Origin: Muribaculaceae bacterium
GTDB lineage: Bacteria; Bacteroidota; Bacteroidia; Bacteroidales; Muribaculaceae
Assembly: GCA_910573745.1 (NCBI GenBank)
Contig: CAJSYI010000015.1
Location: forward strand, 1 to 62,450
DNA length: 62,450 bases
Direction: 5' to 3'
Positions 1 to 9,056 of the stretch are shown here, in pieces (position 1 is the stretch's first letter; each line of letters begins with the position of its first letter). Under the pieces are notes generated by a model. That model did no database searches. It worked only from the letters and a program-made list of their open reading frames with translations, and had not been told where the DNA came from. The position numbers and the translations under genes were made by a program.

Positions 1-4
1 TTTT

Positions 5-2731
5 TTACATTTTGTTGAATTTCACGCTGTCAACCACCGTTCCGTCAATGGTCATGACAACCACGTACAGCCCCGACGGCAGGGACGAAGCGTCTATGGA
101 CATGCCTTCTTGGTTTGCGTCGATTTTTTGCCGCAACGGTCGTGTTTCAGCCTTTTCGATTGCGGAGACGGTTATCTCGCTGTCAGATGACCCTGTGCTG
201 GACAGCAACTTTATATCTAATCTTTCTTCAGTCAGAGACTGGGTAACGGATTTGATTCCGGTTGTCGGTTCGAGTGAAATAGCCCCTTCCGCAAGTTCCC
301 CGTTGCTGGTCATGGCAGAAACCGTGAACGTGTCGTTTTGCCTGGTAGGCTTGACTGTGATTCTGTCGCCGGTTCCAATGACCCCGTCAGTTTGGTCGGA
401 CCATTCCGGCCACATCCCGTCTTCTGGCATCAGTGCCTGAAGCTCGACATTTCCGTTGTCTGCGGTCAAGGCATTGATGGTTATAGGCCAGATGAGCATG
501 GCCGGTTCTTTGTATGTAAATGCCGTTCCTCCCACGATGCGGTCATGTTCGTCGCGCTGTATCAGGTCAAACACGTATCTTTGTCCCAGCTGATTGTTGC
601 TTCTTGAATGTATGTTCAGCTTTAAAAACACCTTGTCAAACTCGTTCCTGTTGAGGTTGATCAGGTGGATTGCACCATTGTCAGAAGTGAAACGGAATGT
701 CTGCGGCGCATCCTCTGTCGGCATTCCCACTCCTGAGGTTTTGCTGCCTCCGCGTTGCCATGCATTGAATATTTTTGTTGACATGGTCAATTCAACAGAG
801 GCCACGTCAAACAGGCTCTTGTCGTTTGGTGTGGTGATTCCGGTGCGATCTCTGATTTCGATGGAATGCTTTACGGAGGCGTCAGATGCGTTTCTGACAA
901 ATGCAGCCGCTTCCTTGGTGGCGTTTTTGCCGTCCGGTTCAAGAATCATTGTATTCTTTTGGGCGATTCTTTTGGAAGTTTTCGGGTCAAGGCACAGAGT
1001 GTCGCTGAATTCTTCCGGTTGTCCGTCATTCTTGATTTTTGCGAGAACCGAGAACAGGTGCCCGTCGGTGTTGTCCTCACCCGGAAATTTGAACATGTTT
1101 TCTGTGGTTTTCCAAGGAATCTCCACCGTAACACATTCGCCTGCGGGAATGGAGGGTATGTAGACCGGATTGTCAATTCTTCCTCCGGTAGGTTGAACAT
1201 AAGGCCGTCTGCCGTAACCTTCCATTCCCATCCATGTGCGTGCAGACATATCGGTTGCCGTTTTGGCCCAATAAGGATGGATGAATTTCGCTTTGGGGTC
1301 ATTGGTCTCGGTCGCAACGTAATCTTTGGTTCCGTTGTTGTGGATCCTGACGTATACGGTCTTTACAGGTTCTTCCGGGTCGTAATCCGGGTTCTGGTGG
1401 CCTGTGTCGCCGTCATCCGTGTTCCTGACCCAGATGTCCGGAGAGTCCCAGAGTACGTCTGTTGTCAGATTCGGTTCCGCCCCGTCATCGTCATAGTTGT
1501 CGCGTATGCAGAGATTGGTGTATGGGATATTGTTGAACGCCAGCGTTTCTCCCAATGATGTTGGGGTGGAGATGAATAGTGGATTCTCGTTTTTTCGGTC
1601 TTTGTTTTGTGCGAAGGTGAATGCCTCAGCCATAGAGATGATTCCGTCCCCGTCATCATCGGCATTCACAGAAATCCCGAAAGCGTCTTGTCCGTTGATT
1701 GCAGAAGTCCAGTGGTAGACGAATTCATCATAAGGTATGTCTGTGCATGCCCATGAACTTTTGTCGTGTTCACAGGCAGTCGCGACAACGCACCCGACAT
1801 CCGTTAAATCATCTATGAACCCTCCTGAGAAACACTGCCCTAACACTGCATTTACAGTAACTGATTTATCGGTAAATGGTTTTAGCCATTGTGCAAGTTC
1901 ATAATCATAAAGAGCCTCTTCATTCCATAACCAAATATTAGATGTTGTATAATCATTGTTTGCCCCCCCATGGTCTATTACAAATATAAACAGATGATCA
2001 TCTTCATTCATTTTCGGAAGCAATCCGTTAAGTACGGCCTGAACGTTTTCTCTTGTTGCAGCATATTGTATGTCATCCAGTCCATCTCCGTCAAGGTCAA
2101 GTGGCTGAGATTTGTATCTGTAAGTATTTGTAATTCTCATATCAGGAGCTGGATCTGTACCATCAGACATAAGAACTGATATGTTTTCTTTGGGAATGCA
2201 ATATCGTTTAGTTAATGTCTGATATATGAAAGAACAATCATTCCAATATCTTTGGTAGTTGTTGGCCATGTTATACCCACCACTTAAGATAATGGCTTGT
2301 GTGTGGTTTGCAGACTGTTGTTGGATGTCGTTGGTTTGTCCGAAGCTTACAATCGGTCTATGTGAATCATAAGTTGAATTTCGTGGCATTAAATGCCGTA
2401 TCTCGAAATTTCCTGTTGGAGCCATACGCAATTTTTGTGTGGAAATGGTGATGTCGTCTCCTGCATTGATGTGTTTTGGAACGGTTATGATGCAGCAGTT
2501 GTGTTCCCAACCTTTCATAGGCTCTTCATCTATGAAATAGGTGTAAGATTGGTTTGAGATTTTTGAACTTGTGTCGTTGAGTAAAAATACATCGACTTGA
2601 TTGGCATCATATTTCTGCATCACAAGATCAAAAGCCTGTTGTTCCGATACGGCCACTTGAGTAGTGGATTGTGAATTGGCATTTGTAAAGAATGCAAAAA
2701 GCATAGTAAGAAAGTAATAGATTCTTTTCAT
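5..2731 (-). CDS. Secreted caspase-fold cysteine peptidase (C13/legumain-like) with T9SS-type C-terminal domain
   Basis: The 908-residue protein starts with a signal peptide (about residues 1-21). A caspase/legumain-like fold spans about 145-350: a strand leading to an IDHGG motif places the catalytic His near residue 254, and GQCFSGG places the nucleophile at Cys300. Asp-rich segments near residues 211-220 (LDLDGDGLDD) and 355 resemble calcium-binding loops. The last 80 residues end in a short beta-rich tail (SGLYVVVMTIDG...VKFNKM) of the kind used for type IX secretion or surface anchoring, so an outer-surface or secreted endopeptidase is inferred. The substrate is unknown. The half encoding the N-terminus and catalytic domain is visibly more AT-rich than the C-terminal half. 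A promoter lies at 2814-2844. Confidence 0.75.
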   Translation of the reverse strand: MKRIYYFLTMLFAFFTNANSQSTTQVAVSEQQAFDLVMQKYDANQVDVFLLNDTSSKISNQSYTYFIDEEPMKGWEHNCCIITVPKHINAGDDITISTQKLRMAPTGNFEIRHLMPRNSTYDSHRPIVSFGQTNDIQQQSANHTQAIILSGGYNMANNYQRYWNDCSFIYQTLTKRYCIPKENISVLMSDGTDPAPDMRITNTYRYKSQPLDLDGDGLDDIQYAATRENVQAVLNGLLPKMNEDDHLFIFVIDHGGANNDYTTSNIWLWNEEALYDYELAQWLKPFTDKSVTVNAVLGQCFSGGFIDDLTDVGCVVATACEHDKSSWACTDIPYDEFVYHWTSAINGQDAFGISVNADDDGDGIISMAEAFTFAQNKDRKNENPLFISTPTSLGETLAFNNIPYTNLCIRDNYDDDGAEPNLTTDVLWDSPDIWVRNTDDGDTGHQNPDYDPEEPVKTVYVRIHNNGTKDYVATETNDPKAKFIHPYWAKTATDMSARTWMGMEGYGRRPYVQPTGGRIDNPVYIPSIPAGECVTVEIPWKTTENMFKFPGEDNTDGHLFSVLAKIKNDGQPEEFSDTLCLDPKTSKRIAQKNTMILEPDGKNATKEAAAFVRNASDASVKHSIEIRDRTGITTPNDKSLFDVASVELTMSTKIFNAWQRGGSKTSGVGMPTEDAPQTFRFTSDNGAIHLINLNRNEFDKVFLKLNIHSRSNNQLGQRYVFDLIQRDEHDRIVGGTAFTYKEPAMLIWPITINALTADNGNVELQALMPEDGMWPEWSDQTDGVIGTGDRITVKPTRQNDTFTVSAMTSNGELAEGAISLEPTTGIKSVTQSLTEERLDIKLLSSTGSSDSEITVSAIEKAETRPLRQKIDANQEGMSIDASSLPSGLYVVVMTIDGTVVDSVKFNKM

Positions 2732-2813
2732 AAAGAAATTTTTTGATAGTGAAAACTAAGTTTGTTGTAGAAAGACATTCATCTTACAATGAGATTGAAT
2801 GGTTTTTCAGCGG

Positions 2814-2844
2814 CAAATATATAAATTTAAATCCAATTATGCAA
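2814..2844 (-). promoter_or_regulatory. Bacteroidota promoter for the caspase-fold peptidase gene
   Basis: Read on the minus strand, TATATTTG (2814-2821) matches the -7 consensus TAnnTTTG, and TTG (2842-2844) lies 20 bases upstream as the -33 box. Transcription would start about 75 bases before the start codon at 2731. Confidence 0.7.
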
Positions 2845-2932
2845 ATCTTTTGAGAAGAATTTCTGAAATATTTCGGAGGGATTATATAGGGCTGTGATTG
2901 TATGTAATTGCTTATTAGGTGATTGAACGAAT

Positions 2933-4432
2933 TTAGAATTTGTAGGTGAGCATTGTGCGGAGGGTCATTGAGGAACTGAGGCGGTGTCCGAAATCCCGGT
3001 AGCGCGTGGAGCGAACATAGTTCATGAAGCTGAGAGTGGCATAGAGGTTGCGCCATAGCTTCACGTTGGCGCGGAATTCCGTAACGTTGAACGATGCACA
3101 GGAGTGGTCGCCCTGCACGTTGAGCGTCTTGGGGTTCTCTTTTGCCAAATCAGTGCCGGTGCGGTAGCCTTTCCAGCTGAACAGCCTGTAATAGTGATGA
3201 TTGAGTGAGAACGAGAGCTTGTCCTTGTCGAATATGATGTTGGCTCCCGCCTTTACGGAAAATCCCGAAGCCCAGTTGTAGTTGCGTTCGCCGGCACGGT
3301 AATGGTCGGAAAGTATAGAGCCGAGTATGATTCCGTTGGCGTGTGCGTATGCGTCGAGCCGCCATCGGTGTTCCTCCACGTCGCGGAACATTATGCCTCC
3401 TCCGACGCTTGCCGGGATGCCGAGTTTGTAAGGCACGCGGTCGAGTCCGTCGATCGTGTCCGAATCGAAGAAGTCGAAATGCTGGTAAAGCCCGACGCTT
3501 ATGTGCGAGCGGTAGTTCTTGAATATTTCGCGTGCGAGCAGACGGCCTTTTATCTCAAGCTGGCTGAGCAATGGCTGGCCTTTCATAACCGCGAGTTCGG
3601 CCGAGAGGGTGAAATAGTCGTAAGGCTTTGTGGATTTTACCTGAAACCTGTCGCCGTATTCCATATCGAGCTGCACGGCAAATCCGGCACGGGTGTCGCG
3701 TAGATGTCCTTGGTATTCAAGCAGCTTCAATCCGGCAGAAACCTGAAACGCGAAGCTGGGGCTTCCGAACACACGTCCCGGGGTGGCTCGTTTCCGCCAG
3801 GCGTCGCCTGTGATTATGCGGTTCAGGCCTCGTATGGGCGACAATACGAAGGCGGCGGCTTCGCGTCCGAAGCGTTCCCACCCGCCGCTGCGGTCGTCAA
3901 GCACAGCGTCGGAGGCGCGGAAAAGTGTCTCGCCCAGCACTGCGCCTCCTATCGGAGTGGCTATTATGTCGTTGGTGGACGGGTATTCGCATTCCATGAA
4001 AAGCTCCCACATCGCGCTGCCGCCGATTGCAAAGAGTTCAGACTGCCAGAAGTTGAAGCCGTTGGCGCGTCCGGCGTTGAAGTAGAGCGAGCCGTTGTAT
4101 GGATGCAGGAATGTGTTGGTGCCGAGCATGTCGTTGTCCCATATGAATCCGTGCTTGAAGTTCTCTTTTATGGAATTGAGCGATATGTAGGCGAAATCGC
4201 CTTTCTGCACATATCGGTCGAAAGCCCAGAGTCCGATGTTGAAGCCGAATGTCTCGGCAGCCGCCCGCCAGAAATGTTTCTTGCCGTAGTATGCGACATC
4301 GGCCGAGTCGGGCGGCACCACCGGAGCCACCGCTTTTTTGATTGCCATCTGGGCCGAGGCGGAAACGACACAAAGCGCCGAAAATGCGAGCATCGTCAGC
4401 GTGGCGAAGATATGTTTCCTGGTGTTTGACAT
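2933..4432 (-). CDS. DUF3943 domain-containing envelope protein
   Basis: The 499-residue protein has a signal peptide (about residues 1-27, ending ASAQ). The conserved block around GSAMWELFMECEYPSTND and the following IIATPIGGAVLGE is the signature I associate with DUF3943, a Bacteroidetes envelope family of unknown function. The C-terminal half has the alternating aromatic pattern of outer-membrane beta strands and ends in a Phe (MLTYKF), as outer-membrane barrels often do. An outer-membrane location is inferred. It is a single gene with its own promoter at 4463-4492. Confidence 0.75.
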   Translation of the reverse strand: MSNTRKHIFATLTMLAFSALCVVSASAQMAIKKAVAPVVPPDSADVAYYGKKHFWRAAAETFGFNIGLWAFDRYVQKGDFAYISLNSIKENFKHGFIWDNDMLGTNTFLHPYNGSLYFNAGRANGFNFWQSELFAIGGSAMWELFMECEYPSTNDIIATPIGGAVLGETLFRASDAVLDDRSGGWERFGREAAAFVLSPIRGLNRIITGDAWRKRATPGRVFGSPSFAFQVSAGLKLLEYQGHLRDTRAGFAVQLDMEYGDRFQVKSTKPYDYFTLSAELAVMKGQPLLSQLEIKGRLLAREIFKNYRSHISVGLYQHFDFFDSDTIDGLDRVPYKLGIPASVGGGIMFRDVEEHRWRLDAYAHANGIILGSILSDHYRAGERNYNWASGFSVKAGANIIFDKDKLSFSLNHHYYRLFSWKGYRTGTDLAKENPKTLNVQGDHSCASFNVTEFRANVKLWRNLYATLSFMNYVRSTRYRDFGHRLSSSMTLRTMLTYKF

Positions 4433-4462
4433 AGCATATAGTGTGTTTCTTGGAGCGTCTTA

Positions 4463-4492
4463 CAAATGTATGACACTCTTAAGATACAACAA
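4463..4492 (-). promoter_or_regulatory. Bacteroidota promoter for the DUF3943 gene
   Basis: On the minus strand TACATTTG (4463-4470) matches TAnnTTTG, with TTG (4490-4492) 19 bases upstream. It sits 31 bases before the start codon. Confidence 0.65.
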
Positions 4493-4526
4493 AAACGCAT
4501 CACCAGGGGTCGGTGCGAAACATGAA

Positions 4527-4560
4527 AAAATCCGGCTGCCATTCGTGGCTACCGGATTTT
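4527..4560 (-). terminator. Terminator hairpin downstream of phosphoglucomutase
   Basis: AAAATCCGG (4527-4535) pairs with CCGGATTTT (4552-4560), with an extra CCA/TGG pairing inside the loop. It follows the minus-strand stop at 4602 by about 40 bases, and the T-rich arm falls at the 3' side on that strand. Confidence 0.6.
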
Positions 4561-4601
4561 GAACGATATATTTGGATAGAAAGCTTGTCTGTCGTTGGCG
4601 G

Positions 4602-6353
4602 TCAGTCCACTTTCAGGTCGGAAAGAATCTGGTCGATGTGCTTTTCGGCCTTGACCACGGTTTCTTCGTACAGTTCTTTGGAAGGCATGTCTTCGCGCAC
4701 CTCGATGTAGAACTTGATTTTAGGCTCTGTCCCTGACGGGCGGATTGAAATCTTGTCGCCGGCTTCGGTCAAGAACTGCAGCACGTTGCTCGTGGCCGGG
4801 AAATTCATTTTCGTGGTTTCCCCGGTCTTGAGGTTGCGGCAGTTGAGGTCGGCATAGTCTTTTATCTCGACTATCGGCGAGCCGGCGAGCTCCTTGGGCG
4901 GGTTTTCGCGGAATCCTTTCATCATCGCTGCTATTTCGTCGGCACCGGTCTTGCCCGGACGCACGATGCTTATGCCGCGTTCGCGGGAGAAGCCGTATTG
5001 TGCGTATATGTCTATCAGGAGCTCGTAGAGGTTCATGCCTTTGTCGGCTGCCCAGGCTGCCATTTCGGCCATAAGGGAATTTGCCGATATGGAATCCTTG
5101 TCTCGCACGAACGTTTCGGCAAGGAATCCGTAGCTCTCTTCGCCTCCGCCGATGTAGCGTCCTTTCCCTTCCATATTGCGCATCACGTCGGCAATCCACT
5201 TGAAGCCGGTGTAGCAGTCGAAGCACTTCACGTTGTTGGCGTCGGCTATGCGCTTGATGGTCTCGGTGGTCACGATTGTCTTCACGCAGTATTCGTCGCC
5301 CGTTATTCGTCCGAGTTCGGCGTTGCGCGTGATGATGTAGTTGAGGAGCATCATGACGAGCTGGTTGCCGTTGACGAGCTGGTATTCGCCTTTCTTGTCG
5401 CGCACGGCGAGGGCGATTCGGTCGGCGTCTGGGTCGGCGGCAAGCACGATTTGCGCGCCGGTCTTTTTGGCCTTTTCTATGGCCATTTCAAGAGCCTCGT
5501 GGTTTTCAGGGTTAGGGGACTTTACAGTCGGGAAGTCGCCGTTGTGGATGTCCTGCTCAGGCACATGTATCACCTCGTTGAATCCCCAAAGCTCAAGCGA
5601 ACGGTATGTGAGCCGCGTGCCCACGCCGTGGAGCGGGGTGTAGACGATCTTCATGTCGGAATGGCGCTTGTCGCTTTCAGGGGAGAGGGACAGCGTATGC
5701 ACGTCGTGGAGGAAATCCCGGTCTATTTCAGGGCCTATGATTTCAATCAGCTTTTTGTCTCCCTGGAATTTCACCTGGTCTACGGAGGTTATCGCCTCTA
5801 CGTATTCAATGGTCTTGACATCGTGGGGGGCTATCATCTGTGCGCCGTCGCTCCAGTAGGCCTTGTAGCCGTTGTATTCCTTGGGATTGTGGCTGGCGGT
5901 GATCATCACGCCGCTTTGGCATCCGAGTTTGCGTATGGCGTATGAAACCTCAGGGGTGGGGCATCCGTCGTCGAAAAGATACACCTTTATGCCGTTTGCC
6001 GAGAATATGTCGGCTGCGAGTTCTGCGAATTTGCGAGAGTTGTGGCGCACGTCAAACCCGACCACGACGCTTATCTGGGGAAGCTCCTTGAAGCAGTCGT
6101 TCAGGTAGTTGGCCAGTCCCTGAGTCGCCGCTCCTACAGTATATGTGTTCATGCGGTTTGATCCGGCACCCATTATTCCGCGCAGTCCTCCGGTGCCGAA
6201 TTCAAGGTCTTTGTAGAAAGCCTCTATAAGCGGGGATTTGTCTTCCGCGTCGAGCATGGCTTTTACCTCGAGACGCGTCTGTTCGTCATATTGGGTGCCG
6301 AGCCACTTTTGGGCTTTGGCTTCTACTGTCTTGAGTAGTTCCTTATTGTCCAT
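4602..6353 (-). CDS. Phosphoglucomutase / phosphomannomutase (alpha-D-phosphohexomutase)
   Basis: This cytoplasmic enzyme interconverts hexose 1- and 6-phosphates. All four family signatures are present in order in the 583 residues: the phosphoserine loop TASHNP (Ser154), the magnesium loop DPDADR (residues 307-312), the sugar-specificity loop GGGEESYG and the C-terminal phosphate-binding RPSGTEPK. The length fits the long PgcA-type mutases. The preference for glucose or mannose cannot be read from sequence alone. It is transcribed away from yicC from a back-to-back promoter pair. Confidence 0.93.
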   Translation of the reverse strand: MDNKELLKTVEAKAQKWLGTQYDEQTRLEVKAMLDAEDKSPLIEAFYKDLEFGTGGLRGIMGAGSNRMNTYTVGAATQGLANYLNDCFKELPQISVVVGFDVRHNSRKFAELAADIFSANGIKVYLFDDGCPTPEVSYAIRKLGCQSGVMITASHNPKEYNGYKAYWSDGAQMIAPHDVKTIEYVEAITSVDQVKFQGDKKLIEIIGPEIDRDFLHDVHTLSLSPESDKRHSDMKIVYTPLHGVGTRLTYRSLELWGFNEVIHVPEQDIHNGDFPTVKSPNPENHEALEMAIEKAKKTGAQIVLAADPDADRIALAVRDKKGEYQLVNGNQLVMMLLNYIITRNAELGRITGDEYCVKTIVTTETIKRIADANNVKCFDCYTGFKWIADVMRNMEGKGRYIGGGEESYGFLAETFVRDKDSISANSLMAEMAAWAADKGMNLYELLIDIYAQYGFSRERGISIVRPGKTGADEIAAMMKGFRENPPKELAGSPIVEIKDYADLNCRNLKTGETTKMNFPATSNVLQFLTEAGDKISIRPSGTEPKIKFYIEVREDMPSKELYEETVVKAEKHIDQILSDLKVD

Positions 6354-6446
6354 TATATAATTAAGATATATGAAGTTTTTTGTTGTTTACCGGCTTGGCA
6401 TGGTCTGTATCGTATGGTCAGAATCCGGTTTATCATTGTTAAAACG

Positions 6447-6477
6447 CAAAATTAGCCAAAAAAGTTGATTGGAGCAA
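6447..6477 (-). promoter_or_regulatory. Promoter for phosphoglucomutase
   Basis: On the minus strand TAATTTTG (6447-6454) matches the -7 consensus and TTG (6475-6477) lies 20 bases upstream. The leader would be about 90 bases. Confidence 0.75.
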
Positions 6478-6478
6478 A

Positions 6479-6511
6479 TTGGGTCTGATTGGATTTTTTT
6501 TTGTAATTTTG
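6479..6511 (+). promoter_or_regulatory. Promoter for the yicC-gmk-nadD operon
   Basis: TTG (6479-6481) and TAATTTTG (6504-6511) are separated by 22 bases. The -33 box directly abuts that of the divergent phosphoglucomutase promoter, so the two -33 boxes lie within 7 bases of each other. Confidence 0.7.
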
Positions 6512-6564
6512 TCATTCACGACGGGTCTCTCCTATTGTATTTTGGTATATAGCTGATTTTAAGA

Positions 6565-7443
6565 ATGATACAATCAATGACCGGTTTCGGCCGTGGCGCA
6601 GCCGCCTCGGAGTCGAAAAAAATCACAATAGAAATCAAATCTCTCAACAGCAAGCAGCTCGACCTTTCGATGCGTGTTCCTCCGTATTTCCGTGAGCTTG
6701 AGGTAACTATGCGTTCGGAGCTTGCCTCTGTGCTGCAGCGCGGCAAGGTGGAGCTTAACGTATCGGTCGAGAACATCGTCCCGGAGGCTTCCGCGGTGAT
6801 CAACACGGAAGTCCTGCAGCAGTACAGGTCGCAGATTCTTGCGCTTGCCGGCACTCTCGGGATTCCCGAACCTGCCGACTGGTATGCCACGTTGCTGAGG
6901 CTGCCCGATGCTCTAAAGACCGAACTGAAGATGGTCGATGCCGCCGACGAAGAGGCTTTCCGCCAGGCTTGCAGGGAGGCGGCTTCTGCGCTCATGGCGT
7001 TCAGGAGCCGTGAAGGCGAGCGTCTGTTCCAGTTCTTCGTGGAGAAGATAGACAATATCAGCAGCCTTCTTGCTTCGGTGGAGCCTTTTGAGGAGAAAAG
7101 GGTGCCGAAGATTCGGGCAAGGCTCGAAGAGCAGCTTGCCAAGCTTGACAGCGTGGAGTATGACCGTGGACGCCTTGAGCAGGAACTCGTTTTCTATATA
7201 GAGAAGCTCGATGTTACTGAAGAGAAGACGCGTCTGCGTTCGCATCTCAACTATTTCCTTGACACCCTCGGCCTTCCGGCTGACTCCGGGCAGGGAAAGC
7301 AGCTCGGATTCATTGCCCAAGAGATGGGGCGTGAGATAAACACTCTCGGCTCGAAGGCCAACGACCCTGACATGCAGAAGATAGTGGTCAAGATGAAAGA
7401 TGAGCTTGAACAAATCAAGGAGCAGGTGCTTAACGTGTTATGA
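6565..7443 (+). CDS. yicC: YicC family endoribonuclease
   Basis: The 292-residue protein opens with the family hallmark MIQSMTGFGR and has the C-terminal DUF1732 block (EQELVFYIEKLDVTEEKTRL, then GKQLGFIAQEMGREINTLGSKA). YicC proteins are endoribonucleases or stress-associated factors. Its stop overlaps the next start as ATGA, so translational coupling to guanylate kinase is likely. The gmk pairing is widely conserved in bacteria. Confidence 0.93.
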   Translation: MIQSMTGFGRGAAASESKKITIEIKSLNSKQLDLSMRVPPYFRELEVTMRSELASVLQRGKVELNVSVENIVPEASAVINTEVLQQYRSQILALAGTLGIPEPADWYATLLRLPDALKTELKMVDAADEEAFRQACREAASALMAFRSREGERLFQFFVEKIDNISSLLASVEPFEEKRVPKIRARLEEQLAKLDSVEYDRGRLEQELVFYIEKLDVTEEKTRLRSHLNYFLDTLGLPADSGQGKQLGFIAQEMGREINTLGSKANDPDMQKIVVKMKDELEQIKEQVLNVL

Positions 7444-8009
7444 AAGGTAAAATCATAATTCTTTCCGCTCCCTCCGGCACCGGCAAATCTACCGTCATAG
7501 GGAGGCTGATGCAGATTCCGGCACTCAGGCTCGGATTCTCCATTTCAGCCACGAGCCGCAAGCCCCGCGGCAATGAGCAGGACGGCCGCGAGTATTATTT
7601 CATTTCCGACGAGGAATTCCGGCGTAGGGTTGCTGAAGGAGATTTCGTGGAATATGAAGAGGTGTATGCCGGCACCCACTACGGCACGCTGAAATCGGAA
7701 GTGGAGCGCGTAACGGATTCTGGAATGAATCTTATCATGGACATCGATGTCAAGGGCGGGGTCAACGTTAAAGACATCTACGGGGACAGGGCGCTTTCAG
7801 TGTTTCTTTCCCCTCCGAGTCTGGAGGTGCTTGAACGCCGTCTGCGCGGAAGGGCCACAGACAGTGAAGATACCATCCGCAAACGTCTTGACAAGGCTGA
7901 GTATGAAATAGGTTTCGCTTCCCGGTTTGACCTTTGCGTAGTAAACGATGACCTTGAAGAAACCGTAGGCAAGGTGGCGTCGGCCATATCCGGCTTCATC
8001 GCTGAATGA
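7440..8009 (+). CDS. gmk: Guanylate kinase
   Basis: It phosphorylates GMP to GDP with ATP. The P-loop SAPSGTGKST lies at about residues 9-18. The GMP-binding lid follows, including TSRKPRGNEQDGREYYF and the FVEYEEVYAGTHYGT segment that recognises guanine. At 189 residues it has the usual length. It overlaps yicC by four bases at its start and nadD by a few bases at its end, forming a tightly coupled three-gene unit. Confidence 0.96.
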   Translation: MKGKIIILSAPSGTGKSTVIGRLMQIPALRLGFSISATSRKPRGNEQDGREYYFISDEEFRRRVAEGDFVEYEEVYAGTHYGTLKSEVERVTDSGMNLIMDIDVKGGVNVKDIYGDRALSVFLSPPSLEVLERRLRGRATDSEDTIRKRLDKAEYEIGFASRFDLCVVNDDLEETVGKVASAISGFIAE

Positions 8010-8617
8010 TGGAAATCGGAATCTACGGAGGCACTTTCGATCCTGTCCACATAGGACACGCTGTCGTTGGCAGTTATGTGGCTCAGTTCGGCGGGGTTGA
8101 CGAGGTCTGGATGCTTGTCAGCCCTCTGAATCCGCTGAAAGACGGACAAAGAAGGCTTTTCACCGACTGCCAGCGGCTTGAGATGGCGAGGCTCGCGATG
8201 GCCGGATGTCCAAGGGTTCGGGTCTCCGGTTTTGAGATGTCGCTTCCAGTCCCGTCCTACACCTACGGGACGCTCTGCGCTTTGCGGGACTCATATCCTG
8301 AACATAGTTTCCGGCTTGTCGCCGGAGCCGACAATCTCCGTGATTTCCGTCTTTGGAGGAATCCGGGAGGAATCTTGCGTGAATTCGGACTGTTGGTGTA
8401 TCCGCGTCCTGGAGTGGTTCTGACTCCGGAATTCATATCCGGAATGGAGATGGATTATGACGCTCCGGATTCGATACGCTATCTTGCTGACGCGCCTACT
8501 ATGTCGGTCTCGTCCACTTTTATTCGGGAAAAACTGTCGGCAGGAACCGATTTGCGTTTCCTCATTCCGGATGCCTCCTATGCCTATGCAAAGCGGGTTT
8601 TGGGGTTCAGGCATTAG
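8006..8617 (+). CDS. nadD: Nicotinate-nucleotide adenylyltransferase
   Basis: It adenylates nicotinate mononucleotide in NAD synthesis. The nucleotidyltransferase motif GGTFDPVHIGH is at the N-terminus, and the C-terminal ISSTFIRE-type signature appears as VSSTFIREKL. At 203 residues it is a normal NadD. Two in-frame ATG codons (8006 and 8009) are adjacent; the second fits family starts (MEIGIYGGTFDP) equally well. It is the last gene of the operon, and 25 bases after its stop a transposon-like element begins. Confidence 0.93.
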   Translation: MMEIGIYGGTFDPVHIGHAVVGSYVAQFGGVDEVWMLVSPLNPLKDGQRRLFTDCQRLEMARLAMAGCPRVRVSGFEMSLPVPSYTYGTLCALRDSYPEHSFRLVAGADNLRDFRLWRNPGGILREFGLLVYPRPGVVLTPEFISGMEMDYDAPDSIRYLADAPTMSVSSTFIREKLSAGTDLRFLIPDASYAYAKRVLGFRH

Positions 8618-8642
8618 GTTGCGGAGTGTAATGGCATTATAA

Positions 8643-8990
8643 GAGCTTGTTTAATAATAAATGTTACCGTCAGGGCGGTCAGTCGTCGAGCAGATTTCTG
8701 CTTGTGGTGAGGGAGTTATGGGGTTCCATAACGACCGAAGCGCAGGCGGAAATATGCCGGCGGATGACCGGTGGAAGGAGGTTTGTTTAATATCGTTGAT
8801 GTATTTTTGCATTTGTTTCAAAAGCCGACAAGAGATTGAGTGATTATGAAATTACCGTTTGTCCCGTATGTCTCGGCCGCTTTTCGCCCTGTCCCTCAGT
8901 CGTGTACATAAAGTACACTCCTTCGTCACATGTCGAAAACCATCTCAAGCCATACGACCCTGTCGGCAACATTTATTATTAAACAAGCTC
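8643..8990. mobile_element. Non-autonomous TIR element, copy 1 (348 bp, paired structured modules)
   Basis: The ends are inverted copies starting GAGCTTGTTTAATAATAAAT, with about 24 bp perfect and weaker matches to about 35 bp. TAA flanks both sides (8640-8642 and 8991-8993) as a 3-bp target duplication. There is no transposase. Two modules face inward. On the plus strand, 8694-8753 has an outer stem of 13 pairs including three G-T wobbles, loop GAGGGAG, hairpin TTATGG/CCATAA and loop GACCGAAG. On the minus strand, 8881-8939 has loop GAAGGAG, hairpin GTGTAC/GTACAC and loop GACTGAG. The element fills the gap between nadD and the terminator of the next gene. Confidence 0.8.
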
Positions 8991-8999
8991 TAATAAAGA

Positions 9000-9031
9000 G
9001 AACGGGCATCGGGAAAACCCGGTGTCCGTTC
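9000..9031 (-). terminator. Terminator of the beta-barrel gene
   Basis: GAACGGGCATCGGG pairs with CCCGGTGTCCGTTC across an AAAA loop, 25 bases beyond the minus-strand stop at 9057. On the minus strand it is followed by a T-rich run. Confidence 0.75.
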
Positions 9032-9056
9032 ATATTCTTCAGAGAAAGCCAGTGGT

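Noticed and set aside
3704..4429. 241-codon plus-strand ORF opposite the DUF3943 gene
   Set aside because: Antisense shadow; the minus-strand gene has a signal peptide, promoter and family motifs.
8661..8843. 61-codon plus-strand ORF inside element copy 1
   Set aside because: It crosses a conserved structural module, has no recognisable protein pattern, and no relative in the other element copies.
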